Of a DNA stretch of 64,000 nt, positions 45,788-54,784 are shown piece by piece. Location: contig JAQGJU010000149.1 in assembly GCA_028290465.1 (NCBI GenBank), positions 1 to 64,000 on the forward strand. The letters run 5' to 3'. Origin of the DNA: Xanthobacteraceae bacterium. Lineage in GTDB: Bacteria; Pseudomonadota; Alphaproteobacteria; Rhizobiales; Xanthobacteraceae. The position numbers and the translations under genes are program-made. Under the pieces are notes generated by a model. It was not told the DNA's origin. It did no database searches and saw only the letters and a program-made list of their open reading frames with translations. Numbering within the stretch: the first letter of the stretch is position 1; every line of letters starts with the position of its first letter.

Positions 45788-47866
45788 TCAAGCCACCTGC
45801 AGCACACCCAGGAACCGGCGGACTTCGCCGTTCAGTTTGCCGGTGTCCTGCATCATGGTCTCGATGGTCGCGAAGGCCTGATCGGCGGCGCGGCTGGTTT
45901 CGGTATTGCCGGTCGCCACCTCGGCGATCGACTTCGTCACCTGTCCCATCACGTTGGCGACGTCCTGGATGCTGCGGGCCATTTCGCGCGTCGCGGCTTC
46001 CTGTTCTTCGACGGCGGCGCTGATGCCGGTGGCGCGTTCGTCGATGCCGGCGATCAGACCCGTAATGTCGCGGATCGCCGTCACCGTGGTCTGGGTGGCG
46101 TTCTGGATCGCGTGAATCTGTTGGGTGATCTCATCCGTGGCCCGTGAGGTTTGGCTGGCCAGCGATTTCACTTCGCTGGCTACGACCGCGAAGCCGCGTC
46201 CGGCTTCGCCGGCGCGGGCCGCCTCGATGGTGGCATTGAGCGCCAGCAGGTTGGTCTGCGACGCGATGGCGGAAATCAGCGACACGACTTCGCCGATGCG
46301 CTGCGCGGCCTGATCGAGCGCCTGCACATTGGTGTTGGTCTTGCCGGCCTCCTGCATTGCGCTGCGCGCCGCCACCGCCGTCGCCTGGATCTGCTGGGCG
46401 ATCTCGCTGGACGCGGCGGTGAGGTGTTCGGCCGAGGACGCCGCATCATGTACGTGAGCGCCGGCCTGCTCGGCGCCGGTCGCGACCGCCTTGGCCTGTT
46501 GGCTGGCGTCCGACGCCAGGGTCTTCATGCTCTGCGCGGTGGTGCGGACCGTATCCGCCGAACGCGCGACGCCTTCGGTCAATGTCGTCGCGCTGCTGTC
46601 GAACGCCTGACAGGCGGCGTCGATTTCGGCGGCACGCGCCAGCGCCTTGGTCTGTTCGGCGTTACGCTGCGAAAGCTCTTCGGCCTCGGCGGCGGTGCGG
46701 CGTAACTGGTCGAGCGCGCCGCTCAGGTGACCGAACTCGTCGGGATAGTTCGAGGCCGGCACCGGCGTCGCGAAGTCGCGCGCCGTCAGCCGCTCGATGG
46801 ACGCCATCAGCATGGCGATCGGCGAGGTAACGCGGCGGCGGATGCTGAGGAAGCTGAACGCGCCGATGGCGATGATCGCGGCCAGGAACGCGACCTGCAT
46901 TCCGAGAGTGGCGAGCGCGGCGTCCTTGCGCGCGTTGGCATAATCGCGGGTCTCGTCCAGCGCGCGATTGACGGTTCCGATAAAGGCCGTGAACGGGATG
47001 GTACATTTATTGGTCCAGTCGGCGCCCGGCATCGCCGGCTTGCCGCTGCCGTCCAGTTTGCTCGCGACCTCGTCGATCCATTTGTTCGATGTTGCCAGGG
47101 CCTCGCCGACATTTTTGGACAGGGCGACAAGTTCAGTTGAGACCCCTGGACGCGCAGCCAGCGTCGTGAGTTGTTCGACCGCGACGTTGGCGCCACCACG
47201 CAGATCTCCGATCCTGGCCAGTTGCTTGGCATCGGCCGGGGTGCTGGACGCGACGTTGCCGCGCATCACGCTGCATTGCAGGCCGTATTTCGAGCGCACC
47301 GTCCAGGCCGCCGTCTTGAACTGCTGCAGTTCGGCGGTGAACGGATCAGCGAGGCGCACTTCACCGGCGATCCGATCCGATGCCCGGATGATGGCGCTCT
47401 CGACGTTACTGATGGCGGCGTACCAGGATTCGGTCGCCGTCAGCGAGCGGTCGGCCTTCGGCTTGGTGGCTTCCTGCAATATCGGGTCGAACTTCTTGGC
47501 GGCGTCCACGGTACCGTTGCGCGCGCTCTCAATGAGCTGGGTCTTGTCGGCGATATCGAGGGCCGCGACCGTCGCAAGCGCTTTATCGATCACCGACAGA
47601 ATGTCTTGTTGCAGCGTCTTGATCGTTTCGGTCGGAGAGTCGTTGGCCTTCAGTTCGGTCTGAACCAGGCCACGGTTGAGCCGCATCTTGTTCAACGATT
47701 CGAACAGCGCCCGATCGGCTTCGACCAAGCCCACCATCGTGCCGCTCTGGCGATAATTTTGCCAGCCGGTGGCGACGAGCACGGTGGTGACCGCGATCAT
47801 CGCGACCATCATCAATCCCATCAGGGTCAACAGCGTGAAGCTGATCGAGTGTTTGAAGCGATTCAT
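45788..47866 (-). CDS. Methyl-accepting chemotaxis protein
   Basis: 692-residue transmembrane chemoreceptor. A first membrane helix (about residues 7-33) is followed by a roughly 290-residue periplasmic sensor of mainly helical character, a second helix (about 318-340, VAFLAAIIAIGAFSFL), a HAMP domain (RRRVTSPIAMLMASIERLTA) and a cytoplasmic signalling domain whose tip carries ATNLLALNATIEAARAGEAG-like sequence (QTNLLALNATIEAARAGEAG). No pentapeptide tether for CheR/CheB is seen; the C-terminus is VRRFLGVLQVA. It is divergent from a Bug gene. Ligand unknown. Confidence 0.93.
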   Translation of the reverse strand: MNRFKHSISFTLLTLMGLMMVAMIAVTTVLVATGWQNYRQSGTMVGLVEADRALFESLNKMRLNRGLVQTELKANDSPTETIKTLQQDILSVIDKALATVAALDIADKTQLIESARNGTVDAAKKFDPILQEATKPKADRSLTATESWYAAISNVESAIIRASDRIAGEVRLADPFTAELQQFKTAAWTVRSKYGLQCSVMRGNVASSTPADAKQLARIGDLRGGANVAVEQLTTLAARPGVSTELVALSKNVGEALATSNKWIDEVASKLDGSGKPAMPGADWTNKCTIPFTAFIGTVNRALDETRDYANARKDAALATLGMQVAFLAAIIAIGAFSFLSIRRRVTSPIAMLMASIERLTARDFATPVPASNYPDEFGHLSGALDQLRRTAAEAEELSQRNAEQTKALARAAEIDAACQAFDSSATTLTEGVARSADTVRTTAQSMKTLASDASQQAKAVATGAEQAGAHVHDAASSAEHLTAASSEIAQQIQATAVAARSAMQEAGKTNTNVQALDQAAQRIGEVVSLISAIASQTNLLALNATIEAARAGEAGRGFAVVASEVKSLASQTSRATDEITQQIHAIQNATQTTVTAIRDITGLIAGIDERATGISAAVEEQEAATREMARSIQDVANVMGQVTKSIAEVATGNTETSRAADQAFATIETMMQDTGKLNGEVRRFLGVLQVA

Positions 47867-48243
47867 GGAAGTCCCCAACGGCTTGGCCACGCGCAGCACC
47901 AAAAGGGCGCGTCATGCCGTGGAACTTTCGGTGACTTGCCTTAACGTAGGGTCAAGAAGCGCGAGTCTGGAGCATCCTGGACGTCAGGGTAGTATAAATG
48001 CGGATGCTCGCCGTCACGGGCAAACGGGGCAGGTCTTCATGCATTTGCAAATATGCGTCCAACTCTGCGGCCCCGCCTGAAGGCTCCCGGTGTGGTTGCG
48101 GGCGACGACCCGTGCACCTCGGCTTGCGAGCGCAGGCCACATCGATAATTTTCGCGCCGCTGTTAAATTTTCTTTGTATTGCCAGCCGATACACGTGTAC
48201 CAGCAAGCGGAAGCAGCCACCAAACGCTGCGCGGGAGGTCGAC
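47867..48243. other. Divergent promoter region, chemoreceptor and Bug gene
   Basis: 377 bases without a credible gene. It contains an AT-richer patch at about 48142-48180 and a ten-base perfect palindrome tacacgtgta at 48190-48199, 44 bases before the Bug start, which could be an operator. GGGAGG at 48233-48238 is the ribosome-binding site of the Bug gene. No clear promoter hexamers were found. Confidence 0.45.
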
Positions 48244-49209
48244 ATGAAACGTTGGGCTATTGCGCTCCTCATGCTCGTGGCTGCGTCGCCGCAGATCGCT
48301 CAGGCGCAGAACTGGCCGGAGCGCCCGGTCAAATTCATCGTCACCCAGGCGGCCGGCGGTACGCCGGACATCATCGCGCGCCTGCTCGCCGAGCGGCTGA
48401 CGCGGGTTCTGGGCCAGACGGTCATCGTGGAGAACCGCCCTGGCGGCGCCAATGTGATCGGCACCCAGGCGGCGGCCGTGGCCGCGCCGGACGGCTACAC
48501 GTTCCTGTTCGCGACAGCCGCGACTCTGGTGACCAATCCCTACACGTTCAAAACGCTGAACTACGATGCCGAGAAGGATTTCACGGCGGTCGCCACCATC
48601 GCCAAGGTGCCGTTCTTCGTGCTGATCCATCCGGACGTGCCGGCCAAGACCTTGCCGGAACTGATCGCGCTGGAGAAGGCCAAGCCCGGCAGCCTGTCGG
48701 TCGCGACCGACGGCGTGCGGAATTTCTCCGGCATGCTGACCGCGTGGATCGGCAAGCTCGGCGGCATCAACCTCACGCAGATTCCGTACAAGACCATGCC
48801 GCAGGGCGTGCAGGACGCGCTGGCCGGCCGCGTGCAGGTGGTGATCCTGGCGGTGCCGTCGGCGGCGCCGTTCATGAAAGACAACAAGTTGCGTGCGCTG
48901 GCCACCAGTTCAGTGCAGCGGGTGCCGGGCTATGACGACGTCAAGCCGATCGCCGAGACCTATGCGGGCTTCGACTTCATCGGCTGGTTCGCCCTGATGG
49001 CGCCGGCCGGCACGCCGAAGCCGATCATCGCCCGGGTCAACAAGGAGCTCGACGTGATCTTGAAGGATCCTGAGGTCATAAAGTTCATGCGCGAAGTCGG
49101 CTTCTACAGCGAGGGCGCCGGCACGCCGGAATCCACCGCCGCCTATGTGAAGTCGCAATACGAAGCCTGGGGCAAGGTGGTGCGCGAGATCGGTATGCAG
49201 CCCGAATAG
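48244..49209 (+). CDS. Bug/TctC-family periplasmic solute-binding protein (cassette III)
   Basis: 321 residues. The signal peptide (MKRWAIALLMLVAASPQIAQ, cleaved after AQAQ) is followed by NWPERPVKFIVTQAAGGTPD, VIVENRPGGANVIGTQ and a weaker third loop, QIPYKTMPQGVQDAL, in place of HVPYRG. The changed loops suggest a ligand different from those of the other three Bug proteins here. GGGAGG precedes the ATG by five bases. It is followed 83 bases later by the CocE-like gene and has no TctAB partner. Confidence 0.92.
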   Translation: MKRWAIALLMLVAASPQIAQAQNWPERPVKFIVTQAAGGTPDIIARLLAERLTRVLGQTVIVENRPGGANVIGTQAAAVAAPDGYTFLFATAATLVTNPYTFKTLNYDAEKDFTAVATIAKVPFFVLIHPDVPAKTLPELIALEKAKPGSLSVATDGVRNFSGMLTAWIGKLGGINLTQIPYKTMPQGVQDALAGRVQVVILAVPSAAPFMKDNKLRALATSSVQRVPGYDDVKPIAETYAGFDFIGWFALMAPAGTPKPIIARVNKELDVILKDPEVIKFMREVGFYSEGAGTPESTAAYVKSQYEAWGKVVREIGMQPE

Positions 49210-49214
49210 GCCAT

Positions 49215-49259
49215 AGCGTTTCAAGCGAAGTGGCATCCGGCTCGCGTTAAGAAAACGCG
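49215..49259 (-). repeat. Dispersed repeat A, copy 2
   Basis: Begins agcgtttcaagcgaagtggc and ends aagaaaacgcg. It is the near-exact reverse complement of 9136-9184, about 40 kb away, and occupies the gap between the Bug gene and the CocE-like gene. Confidence 0.75.
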
Positions 49260-49292
49260 TCCACTAAAAAACAAAACGCGCGCGGCACCATC

Positions 49293-50996
49293 ATGGCTTC
49301 CGAACCAAAGGTCGAACTGATCTATCCGCCCGAACTGGTGCGCTCGCCGGTGCCGCCGCCCGGCGCCGTGCTGGACGAGAATGTCCGCGTCGCGATGCGC
49401 GACGGCATCACGCTGGCGGCCGATGTCTATCGGCCGGAGGCGCCCGGCCGCTATCCGGTGCTGTTTTCGCTGTCGCCTTATTCGAAGGACATTCAGCAAC
49501 AGCCGCCGCAATTCAGCCACGCGATCGAATCCGGCGCCACCGGATTTTACGTCGCGTACGGCTATGTGCATGTGATTGCACAAGGCCGCGGCTGTGGTCG
49601 TTCGCAGGGCCAATGGCGCTGGTTCGACGAGCATGAACGCACCGACGGCTACGACATGATCGAGTGGATCGCACAGCAACCGTGGTGTGACGGCAATGTC
49701 GGCATGATCGGCGATTCGTATTGGAGCTGGAGCCAATACGCCGCCGCGTCGGCGCAGCCGCCGCATCTAAAGTGCATTTGTCTCTGCGACGGCACCACGG
49801 ATATGTACCGCGACGCCTGCTATCCGGGCGGCATCTTCAACGCCAGTTTCATCAACCACTGGATTGCCTATCACACCGCGATGGCAGCGTGGCCCGGTCC
49901 GGTCGACGGCAAACAGCCGCCGATGAATCTGCATTGGGAGATCGTCAACCGGCCCTACGACAGCGATTGGTGGCAGGGCCGCTCGGCGCGCTCGCAGCTC
50001 GATCGCATCAAGGTGCCGGTGATGAGCATCGCGCCCCAGGGTGGCCAGATGCATTTCCGCGGCCAGCTGGCCGGCTATCCGCAAATCGATGCGCCGAAGA
50101 AACTGTTGGTGGTGCCGCCGACCGGGTTCTGGTCGCATTTGCGTTATCTGACCAACCGCCCGCTGAACCTGCAAATGCTGCGCTGGTTCGATCACTGGCT
50201 TAAAGGCAAAGACACCGGCCTGATGGACGAGCCGGAGGTCGCGATCTTCGATTCCGGCACACGCGCGTGGCGCTATGAAAGCGAATATCCGCTCGCGCGG
50301 ACGCAGTGGACCTCATTCTATCTCGGCGCGGGTCATTCGATCGGCGCGGCGGCGCCGAGCGCCGATGAAGCGCCCGACACCTACCGCATGCCGGACTCTT
50401 ACGCACAGTTGATCGCCGGCAAGCCCGTGCTGGCCTATGCGACCGCGCCGCTGACGCAGCCGCTCAAGCTCGGCGGACCGATGAGCCTGACGCTGTTCGC
50501 GTCGTCGAGCCAGATCGACACCGCGTGGTTCGTCAATGTGCTCGACGTCGGCCCGGACGGCAAATCGATGCCGCTGAGCCGTGGCATGTTGCGGGCTTCG
50601 TTCCGGGCGCTCGACGTCGAGCGTTCCAAGCCCGGCCAGCCGTTTCATCCGTTCACCACGACGGACCTGCTGGAGCCCGGCACGGTCTACGAATTCCAGA
50701 TCGAATTGCGGCCGGTGTTCCACACCATCAAGCCCGGTCACCGGCTGCAACTGACCATCGCCAGCGACGACATCCAGTTCAATAATCCGCTGCGCCAGAT
50801 CGACGTGCAGTTGCTGCCCTGGCCGGTCGAGAACGCCGTGCATCACAGTGCGGCCCATCCGTCGCATCTGGTGTTGCCGGTGATTCCGGATGCATCCGAG
50901 ATTCAGGCGGTCGGGACGCCGTTGTCGCAGGTCGACTGGCCGATGGTTCCGGGCCAGTGGATGCCGGACACCGACGGGCACCCGCTCCGTCGTTAG
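49293..50996 (+). CDS. CocE/NonD-like hydrolase with incomplete catalytic triad
   Basis: 567 residues of the X-Pro dipeptidyl-peptidase S15 clan (cocaine esterase group). The alpha/beta-hydrolase part has VAMRDGITLAADVYRPEAPG, QGRGCGRSQG and the nucleophile S142 in MIGDSYWSWSQYAAA; the C-terminal jelly-roll domain starts near LTQPLKLGGPMSLTLF. By visual alignment the family's GWYD Asp is Q252 (APQGGQMHF) and the PWTHG His is G278 (VPPTGFW), so two triad members appear missing. No signal peptide. Acylase or peptidase activity should not be assumed. It is paired with a Bug receptor. Confidence 0.82.
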   Translation: MASEPKVELIYPPELVRSPVPPPGAVLDENVRVAMRDGITLAADVYRPEAPGRYPVLFSLSPYSKDIQQQPPQFSHAIESGATGFYVAYGYVHVIAQGRGCGRSQGQWRWFDEHERTDGYDMIEWIAQQPWCDGNVGMIGDSYWSWSQYAAASAQPPHLKCICLCDGTTDMYRDACYPGGIFNASFINHWIAYHTAMAAWPGPVDGKQPPMNLHWEIVNRPYDSDWWQGRSARSQLDRIKVPVMSIAPQGGQMHFRGQLAGYPQIDAPKKLLVVPPTGFWSHLRYLTNRPLNLQMLRWFDHWLKGKDTGLMDEPEVAIFDSGTRAWRYESEYPLARTQWTSFYLGAGHSIGAAAPSADEAPDTYRMPDSYAQLIAGKPVLAYATAPLTQPLKLGGPMSLTLFASSSQIDTAWFVNVLDVGPDGKSMPLSRGMLRASFRALDVERSKPGQPFHPFTTTDLLEPGTVYEFQIELRPVFHTIKPGHRLQLTIASDDIQFNNPLRQIDVQLLPWPVENAVHHSAAHPSHLVLPVIPDASEIQAVGTPLSQVDWPMVPGQWMPDTDGHPLRR

Positions 50997-51102
50997 AAAA
51001 GCTGCCGCCGGAAGGGTTTCGCCGGCCGCCCGCAATGGTTATGTTGCGGCTTCAGATCATTGATGCGCGCCGGTTCGTCGCGCCAAGCGACGGAGGACCG
51101 AC

Positions 51103-51327
51103 GTGCTCAACCGTTCCGACCGCTCCACCGCCGGAGAGGCCGAAATCCGCTATCTGGACGGAGATTTCCGCGTGGTGCGCCCAGGGGCCTTCGTACGCTG
51201 CGCCGTCACCGGCGTGCCGATCCCGCTTGAGGAATTGAAATACTGGAGCGTCGACCTTCAGGAGCCCTATGTCAGCCCGCAAGCGGTGCTGCAACGGCAT
51301 TTCCCGGAGCGCGTCAAGTCGGCGTAG
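51103..51327 (+). CDS. DUF2093 protein
   Basis: 74-residue conserved alphaproteobacterial protein, recognised from AEIRYLDGDFRVVRPGAFVR, CAVTGVPIPLEELKYWSV and LQEPYVSPQ. The lone Cys and DxxF pattern are typical. Function unknown. Its 3' end overlaps the convergent lpxK end by 14 bases; in relatives, to my recollection, it lies next to lpxK and near xseA, so its separation from xseA here suggests insertion of the 45.8-51.0 kb genes. Confidence 0.82.
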   Translation: MLNRSDRSTAGEAEIRYLDGDFRVVRPGAFVRCAVTGVPIPLEELKYWSVDLQEPYVSPQAVLQRHFPERVKSA

Positions 51328-52327
51328 GCTTGGCCGACTGCGAAACGGTATCCAGCACCCATGCGCGGAAGGCTTCGGCCTCGGTGACGGCGAGGCGCAC
51401 CGGCAGCGTCCGGGTCTTGGCCGCGAGCGCCGTCAGCGTCGGCTCGCGCAGCCGCACGCGATCCTTTTCCGTGGTGATCAGCGTCAGCCCGGCCTTGTGG
51501 GCGCGGGTGAGCAGCGTCTTGGCGTCGGCCGGCGTATAGCGGTAGTGGTCCGGGAACGGATGACGCTCGACTACCTCGATTCCGACATCGGTCAGCGTCG
51601 CAAAGAATTTATCCGGGCTGCCGATGCCGGTGAAGGCCAGCACCCGCAGGCCCTGGAGCGCGCCGAGTTCGGCCGCGTCCGGCACCAGCGTGCCGTGGAA
51701 GGTCGGCAGCGGGCTTGCGGTAATGCGGGCATCGAGGCGTGCGGCGTCCGGTTCGCCGATCAGCATCAGCGCATCGGCCTTGGCAAGTTGCGGCGCCAGC
51801 GGCGCCCGCAGGGGCCCGGCCGGGAAGACCTTGCCGTTGCCGAAGCCGCGCCTGGCGTCGATCACCAAGAGCGAGCGGTCCTTGTACAGCGACGGGTTCT
51901 GAAAACCGTCATCCATCACGATGACGCCGGCGCCCTGGGCGCGCGCGGCCGCCGCGCCGGCGACGCGGTCGCGCGATACGATGGTCGGCGCGGCACGGGC
52001 CAGCAGCAGCGGTTCGTCGCCGACCTCGGCCGATCGGTGGGTATCGGCTTCGACCCGCACCGGTCCGGCCAGATAGCCGCCATAGCCGCGGCTCAGCAGA
52101 AACGGCTTGGCGCCGGCCTGCGTCAAAATCTCGGAGGCCAGTATCGCGGTCGGGGTCTTGCCGGCGCCGCCCATGGTCGGATTGCCGACACACAGGACCG
52201 GAATGCCGGCACGCTTGCCTTGCCGGGCGAGGCGCCGCGCCGCCACCGCCCCATAGCCGACCGCGAACGTGGCGAGCAGCGCCGCGGCGGCGCCTCCTGC
52301 GCGCCACCAGAACGCGGGCTCACGCAT
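51314..52327 (-). CDS. lpxK: Tetraacyldisaccharide 4'-kinase
   Basis: Membrane-associated kinase adding the 4' phosphate in lipid A synthesis. An N-terminal hydrophobic helix precedes the P-loop GNPTMGGAGKTPT (residues 49-60), with VIVMDDGFQN further on, both standard for LpxK. 337 residues. Its start overlaps the end of waaA by eight bases, so both envelope enzymes are made together. Confidence 0.95.
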   Translation of the reverse strand: MREPAFWWRAGGAAAALLATFAVGYGAVAARRLARQGKRAGIPVLCVGNPTMGGAGKTPTAILASEILTQAGAKPFLLSRGYGGYLAGPVRVEADTHRSAEVGDEPLLLARAAPTIVSRDRVAGAAAARAQGAGVIVMDDGFQNPSLYKDRSLLVIDARRGFGNGKVFPAGPLRAPLAPQLAKADALMLIGEPDAARLDARITASPLPTFHGTLVPDAAELGALQGLRVLAFTGIGSPDKFFATLTDVGIEVVERHPFPDHYRYTPADAKTLLTRAHKAGLTLITTEKDRVRLREPTLTALAAKTRTLPVRLAVTEAEAFRAWVLDTVSQSAKPTPT

Positions 52328-53741
52328 GGCGCGGTCCCTGCTGCTGCATACGGCGAAGTTCGGCTTCGAGATGATTTGGTGAGAGTTGACCTGGCGCGTC
52401 TTGATCTGGCGCGATGGCGTCGTCCGGCGGTAGGTCGGAATCGGTCTCGCTACGCTGTTCGATCTGCAACTGCATCAGATACGGCTCCAGCGCGGTCAAG
52501 GTGCGGTCCAGCGCGCCGCCGAGCCGGTCGACGGTCTGCCGCGCGGCCGCAGCCGCCGCGAGGCGCGCCGGGCCGTCCTTCAGCCAGGCGCCGATCCGCA
52601 CCGCGAGTTTGCCGGCGTCCGCAACTTCCACTGCGCCATGCGCGGCGTCGAGCATGGCATAGAGATCCTTGAAATTGCGCACATGCGGACCGTGCACGAT
52701 GGCGGCGCCAAGCTTGGCGGCCTCGATCGGGTTCTGGCCGCCATGTGGGATCAGCGAGCCGCCGATGAACACGATCGGGGCCAGCCGGTAGATCAGGCCC
52801 AATTCGCCGAGCGTGTCGGCGACGTAAATGTCGGTCTTCGCGTCCGGCAGTTCGCCACGCGAACGCAGCCGCGTATTCAATTCCGAGCCGGCCGAGACCT
52901 CGGCGATGCCGCGTCCACGCTCCGGATGACGCGGCGCGATGATAGTCAGCAGGCCCGGGAAACTATGGCGCAGCCGGCGGTGCGCCTCGATCATGGCGTC
53001 TTCCTCGCCCTGATGCGTGGAGGTCGCCGCGATGACGATGCGGCCGCCGATCGCGGTGCGCAATGCGGCGAGCGCGGCCGGCGCGGCCGGCGGCTCCGGC
53101 ACATCGAGTTTCAGATTGCCGGTGGTCTGCACGCGCGGCGCGCCGAGTTCGGTGAGCCGTTCGGCATCGTCGAGCGATTGCGCGAGGCACAGGTCGAAAC
53201 GCTGCAACAGCGCCGCGATGGTGCGTGGAAAACGGCGCCAGTGTCCGTGCGAGCGTTCCGACATCCGGCCGTTAACCAGAATCATCGGCAATTCGCGGTC
53301 GGCGCCTTCGACGATCAGGCTCGGCCACAGATCGGATTCGACGAAGATGCCGAGATCGGGACGCCAATGGTCGAGGAACCGCGCCATGAAGGGCGGCGCA
53401 TCGTACGGGATGAACTGATGGATGGCGCCGGGTGGCAGGCGCTGCGCGGCAAGCTTCGCCGACGTGACGGTGCCGGACGTCACCAGCACTTTGAATCCGC
53501 GGGCCCGGATGCGCTCGATCAGCGGCACCACCGCGAGGAGTTCGCCGACGCTGGCGCCGTGCAGCCAGATCAGCGGCCCGGGCGGGCGCGCTATCTTGGC
53601 GTCGCCGCGCCGCTCGTTCATCCGCGACGGATGCTCCTTGCCCTTCTTCAGGCGATGCCGCAGCAGCGTCGCGGCGAGCGGCGTGGCGGCGGCGGCCAGC
53701 ACCCGATACGCGACCAGCGTGAGCGGCAGCGACTCACCCAT
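52320..53741 (-). CDS. waaA: 3-deoxy-D-manno-octulosonic acid transferase
   Basis: GT-B glycosyltransferase (KdtA) attaching Kdo to lipid A precursor. It has an N-terminal hydrophobic anchor, WLHGASVGELLAVVPLI, VTSGTVTSAKLAAQRLP, FVESDLWPSLI, and the CMP-Kdo site region FIGGSLIPHGGQNPIEAAKL. 473 residues including a polar C-terminal tail of about 50 residues (PPDDAIAPDQDAPGQLSPNH...) beyond the usual end. The start overlaps the stop of the DUF374 gene by eight bases. Confidence 0.95.
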   Translation of the reverse strand: MGESLPLTLVAYRVLAAAATPLAATLLRHRLKKGKEHPSRMNERRGDAKIARPPGPLIWLHGASVGELLAVVPLIERIRARGFKVLVTSGTVTSAKLAAQRLPPGAIHQFIPYDAPPFMARFLDHWRPDLGIFVESDLWPSLIVEGADRELPMILVNGRMSERSHGHWRRFPRTIAALLQRFDLCLAQSLDDAERLTELGAPRVQTTGNLKLDVPEPPAAPAALAALRTAIGGRIVIAATSTHQGEEDAMIEAHRRLRHSFPGLLTIIAPRHPERGRGIAEVSAGSELNTRLRSRGELPDAKTDIYVADTLGELGLIYRLAPIVFIGGSLIPHGGQNPIEAAKLGAAIVHGPHVRNFKDLYAMLDAAHGAVEVADAGKLAVRIGAWLKDGPARLAAAAAARQTVDRLGGALDRTLTALEPYLMQLQIEQRSETDSDLPPDDAIAPDQDAPGQLSPNHLEAELRRMQQQGPRHA

Positions 53742-54447
53742 GACGGATGGCCTCGGACGTTCGGTCGACAATGGCATGGGCGCGTTCGGTGACCGCGTTG
53801 AGCGCCGCCTCGACGGCCTGGCGCGCGGCTTCCAGCGCGGCATCGTCGGCGTCGCGCGGAACCCGGATCGGCGTGCCGACCACGATGGCGCCGCGGCTGA
53901 ATGGCAGGTTGATCGACGAGCGATCCCAGTTGTTCAGTTCCTTGCGCCGGCTGGTGGCGAGGGCGGCCGGATAGATCGGGCGGCCGGACGTCTGCGCCAG
54001 CTTGACGATGCCAAGCCCGGCGACGCGCGACACTTTGGGAACGTCCGCGGTCAGCGCCATGCTGCAACCCTGCGCCAGCGTGTCGAGCATCAACCGGAAG
54101 GCGCCGACGCCGCCCTTTCGATGAAAGTCGCCGCTGTGGCTGCCCGAGCCTCGTACCGTCCCGATGCCCAGGCGCTCGGCTGCCACCGCATTGATCTCAC
54201 CGTCGCGATGCCGCGAGATCAGCACCTTGATCCGATGACCGGGGCGCTTGATGAATGGCGCCATGAAATGTTGCCCGTGCCACATTGCGACGATCACCGG
54301 AAAATCCGGCTCGACGCGTTCGTACACGTCAGCCGGCTCGATGACGAAGCGGCTGGTGTTCCATACCAGCCGAAGATACCACGAGGCCACGATTCCGAGC
54401 GCCGTCTGTCCCGACGCGGATGCCGCGAAACGCTTGAACAGCGACAT
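53734..54447 (-). CDS. DUF374 lysophospholipid acyltransferase-like protein
   Basis: 237-residue inner-membrane acyltransferase related to LpxL/LPLAT. One hydrophobic segment near residue 20 is followed by AMWHGQHFMAPF (catalytic-type His), ISRHRDGEINAVAA and GSGSHSGDFHRKGG, and MALTADVPK instead of the usual TPDGPRGP. In alphaproteobacteria this gene sits directly upstream of waaA, suggesting a role in lipid A or Kdo assembly. It overlaps waaA by eight bases. Confidence 0.88.
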   Translation of the reverse strand: MSLFKRFAASASGQTALGIVASWYLRLVWNTSRFVIEPADVYERVEPDFPVIVAMWHGQHFMAPFIKRPGHRIKVLISRHRDGEINAVAAERLGIGTVRGSGSHSGDFHRKGGVGAFRLMLDTLAQGCSMALTADVPKVSRVAGLGIVKLAQTSGRPIYPAALATSRRKELNNWDRSSINLPFSRGAIVVGTPIRVPRDADDAALEAARQAVEAALNAVTERAHAIVDRTSEAIRHG

Positions 54448-54469
54448 GCCGCGATCAGCTCCTTAACAT

Positions 54470-54727
54470 CTAACGAGACGGTGCGTTTTGGCCGGCGGCA
54501 TCCGGATCGAGCAGGCGATGCAGATGGACGATGAAGTAGCGCATATGCGCGTTGTCGACCGACTGCTGCGCCTTGGCCTTCCAGGCCGTATAGGCGGTGG
54601 CATAGTTCGGGTACAGCCCGACAATCTCGACCTTGTCGAGATCCTTGAATTCGGTATCGGAAAGGCTGGTCAGTTCGCCGCCGAGAACCAGATGCGGCAG
54701 CTGTTTTGGTTTGGCCGTGTCGGACAT
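54470..54727 (-). CDS. DUF4170 protein
   Basis: 85 residues, recognised from HLVLGGELTSLSDTEFKDLD and VEIVGLYPNYATAYTAWKAK, with RYFIVHLHRLLDP at the end. A small cytosolic protein found in the lipid A block of many alphaproteobacteria; function unknown. It lies 22 bases upstream of the DUF374 gene and 57 after the phosphatase gene on the same strand. Confidence 0.85.
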   Translation of the reverse strand: MSDTAKPKQLPHLVLGGELTSLSDTEFKDLDKVEIVGLYPNYATAYTAWKAKAQQSVDNAHMRYFIVHLHRLLDPDAAGQNAPSR

Positions 54728-54784
54728 GATTCGGTCTCCGTTAGACCGCGTATCCCGGCGCGGCGTGGATCAAAGCGACTTCGA

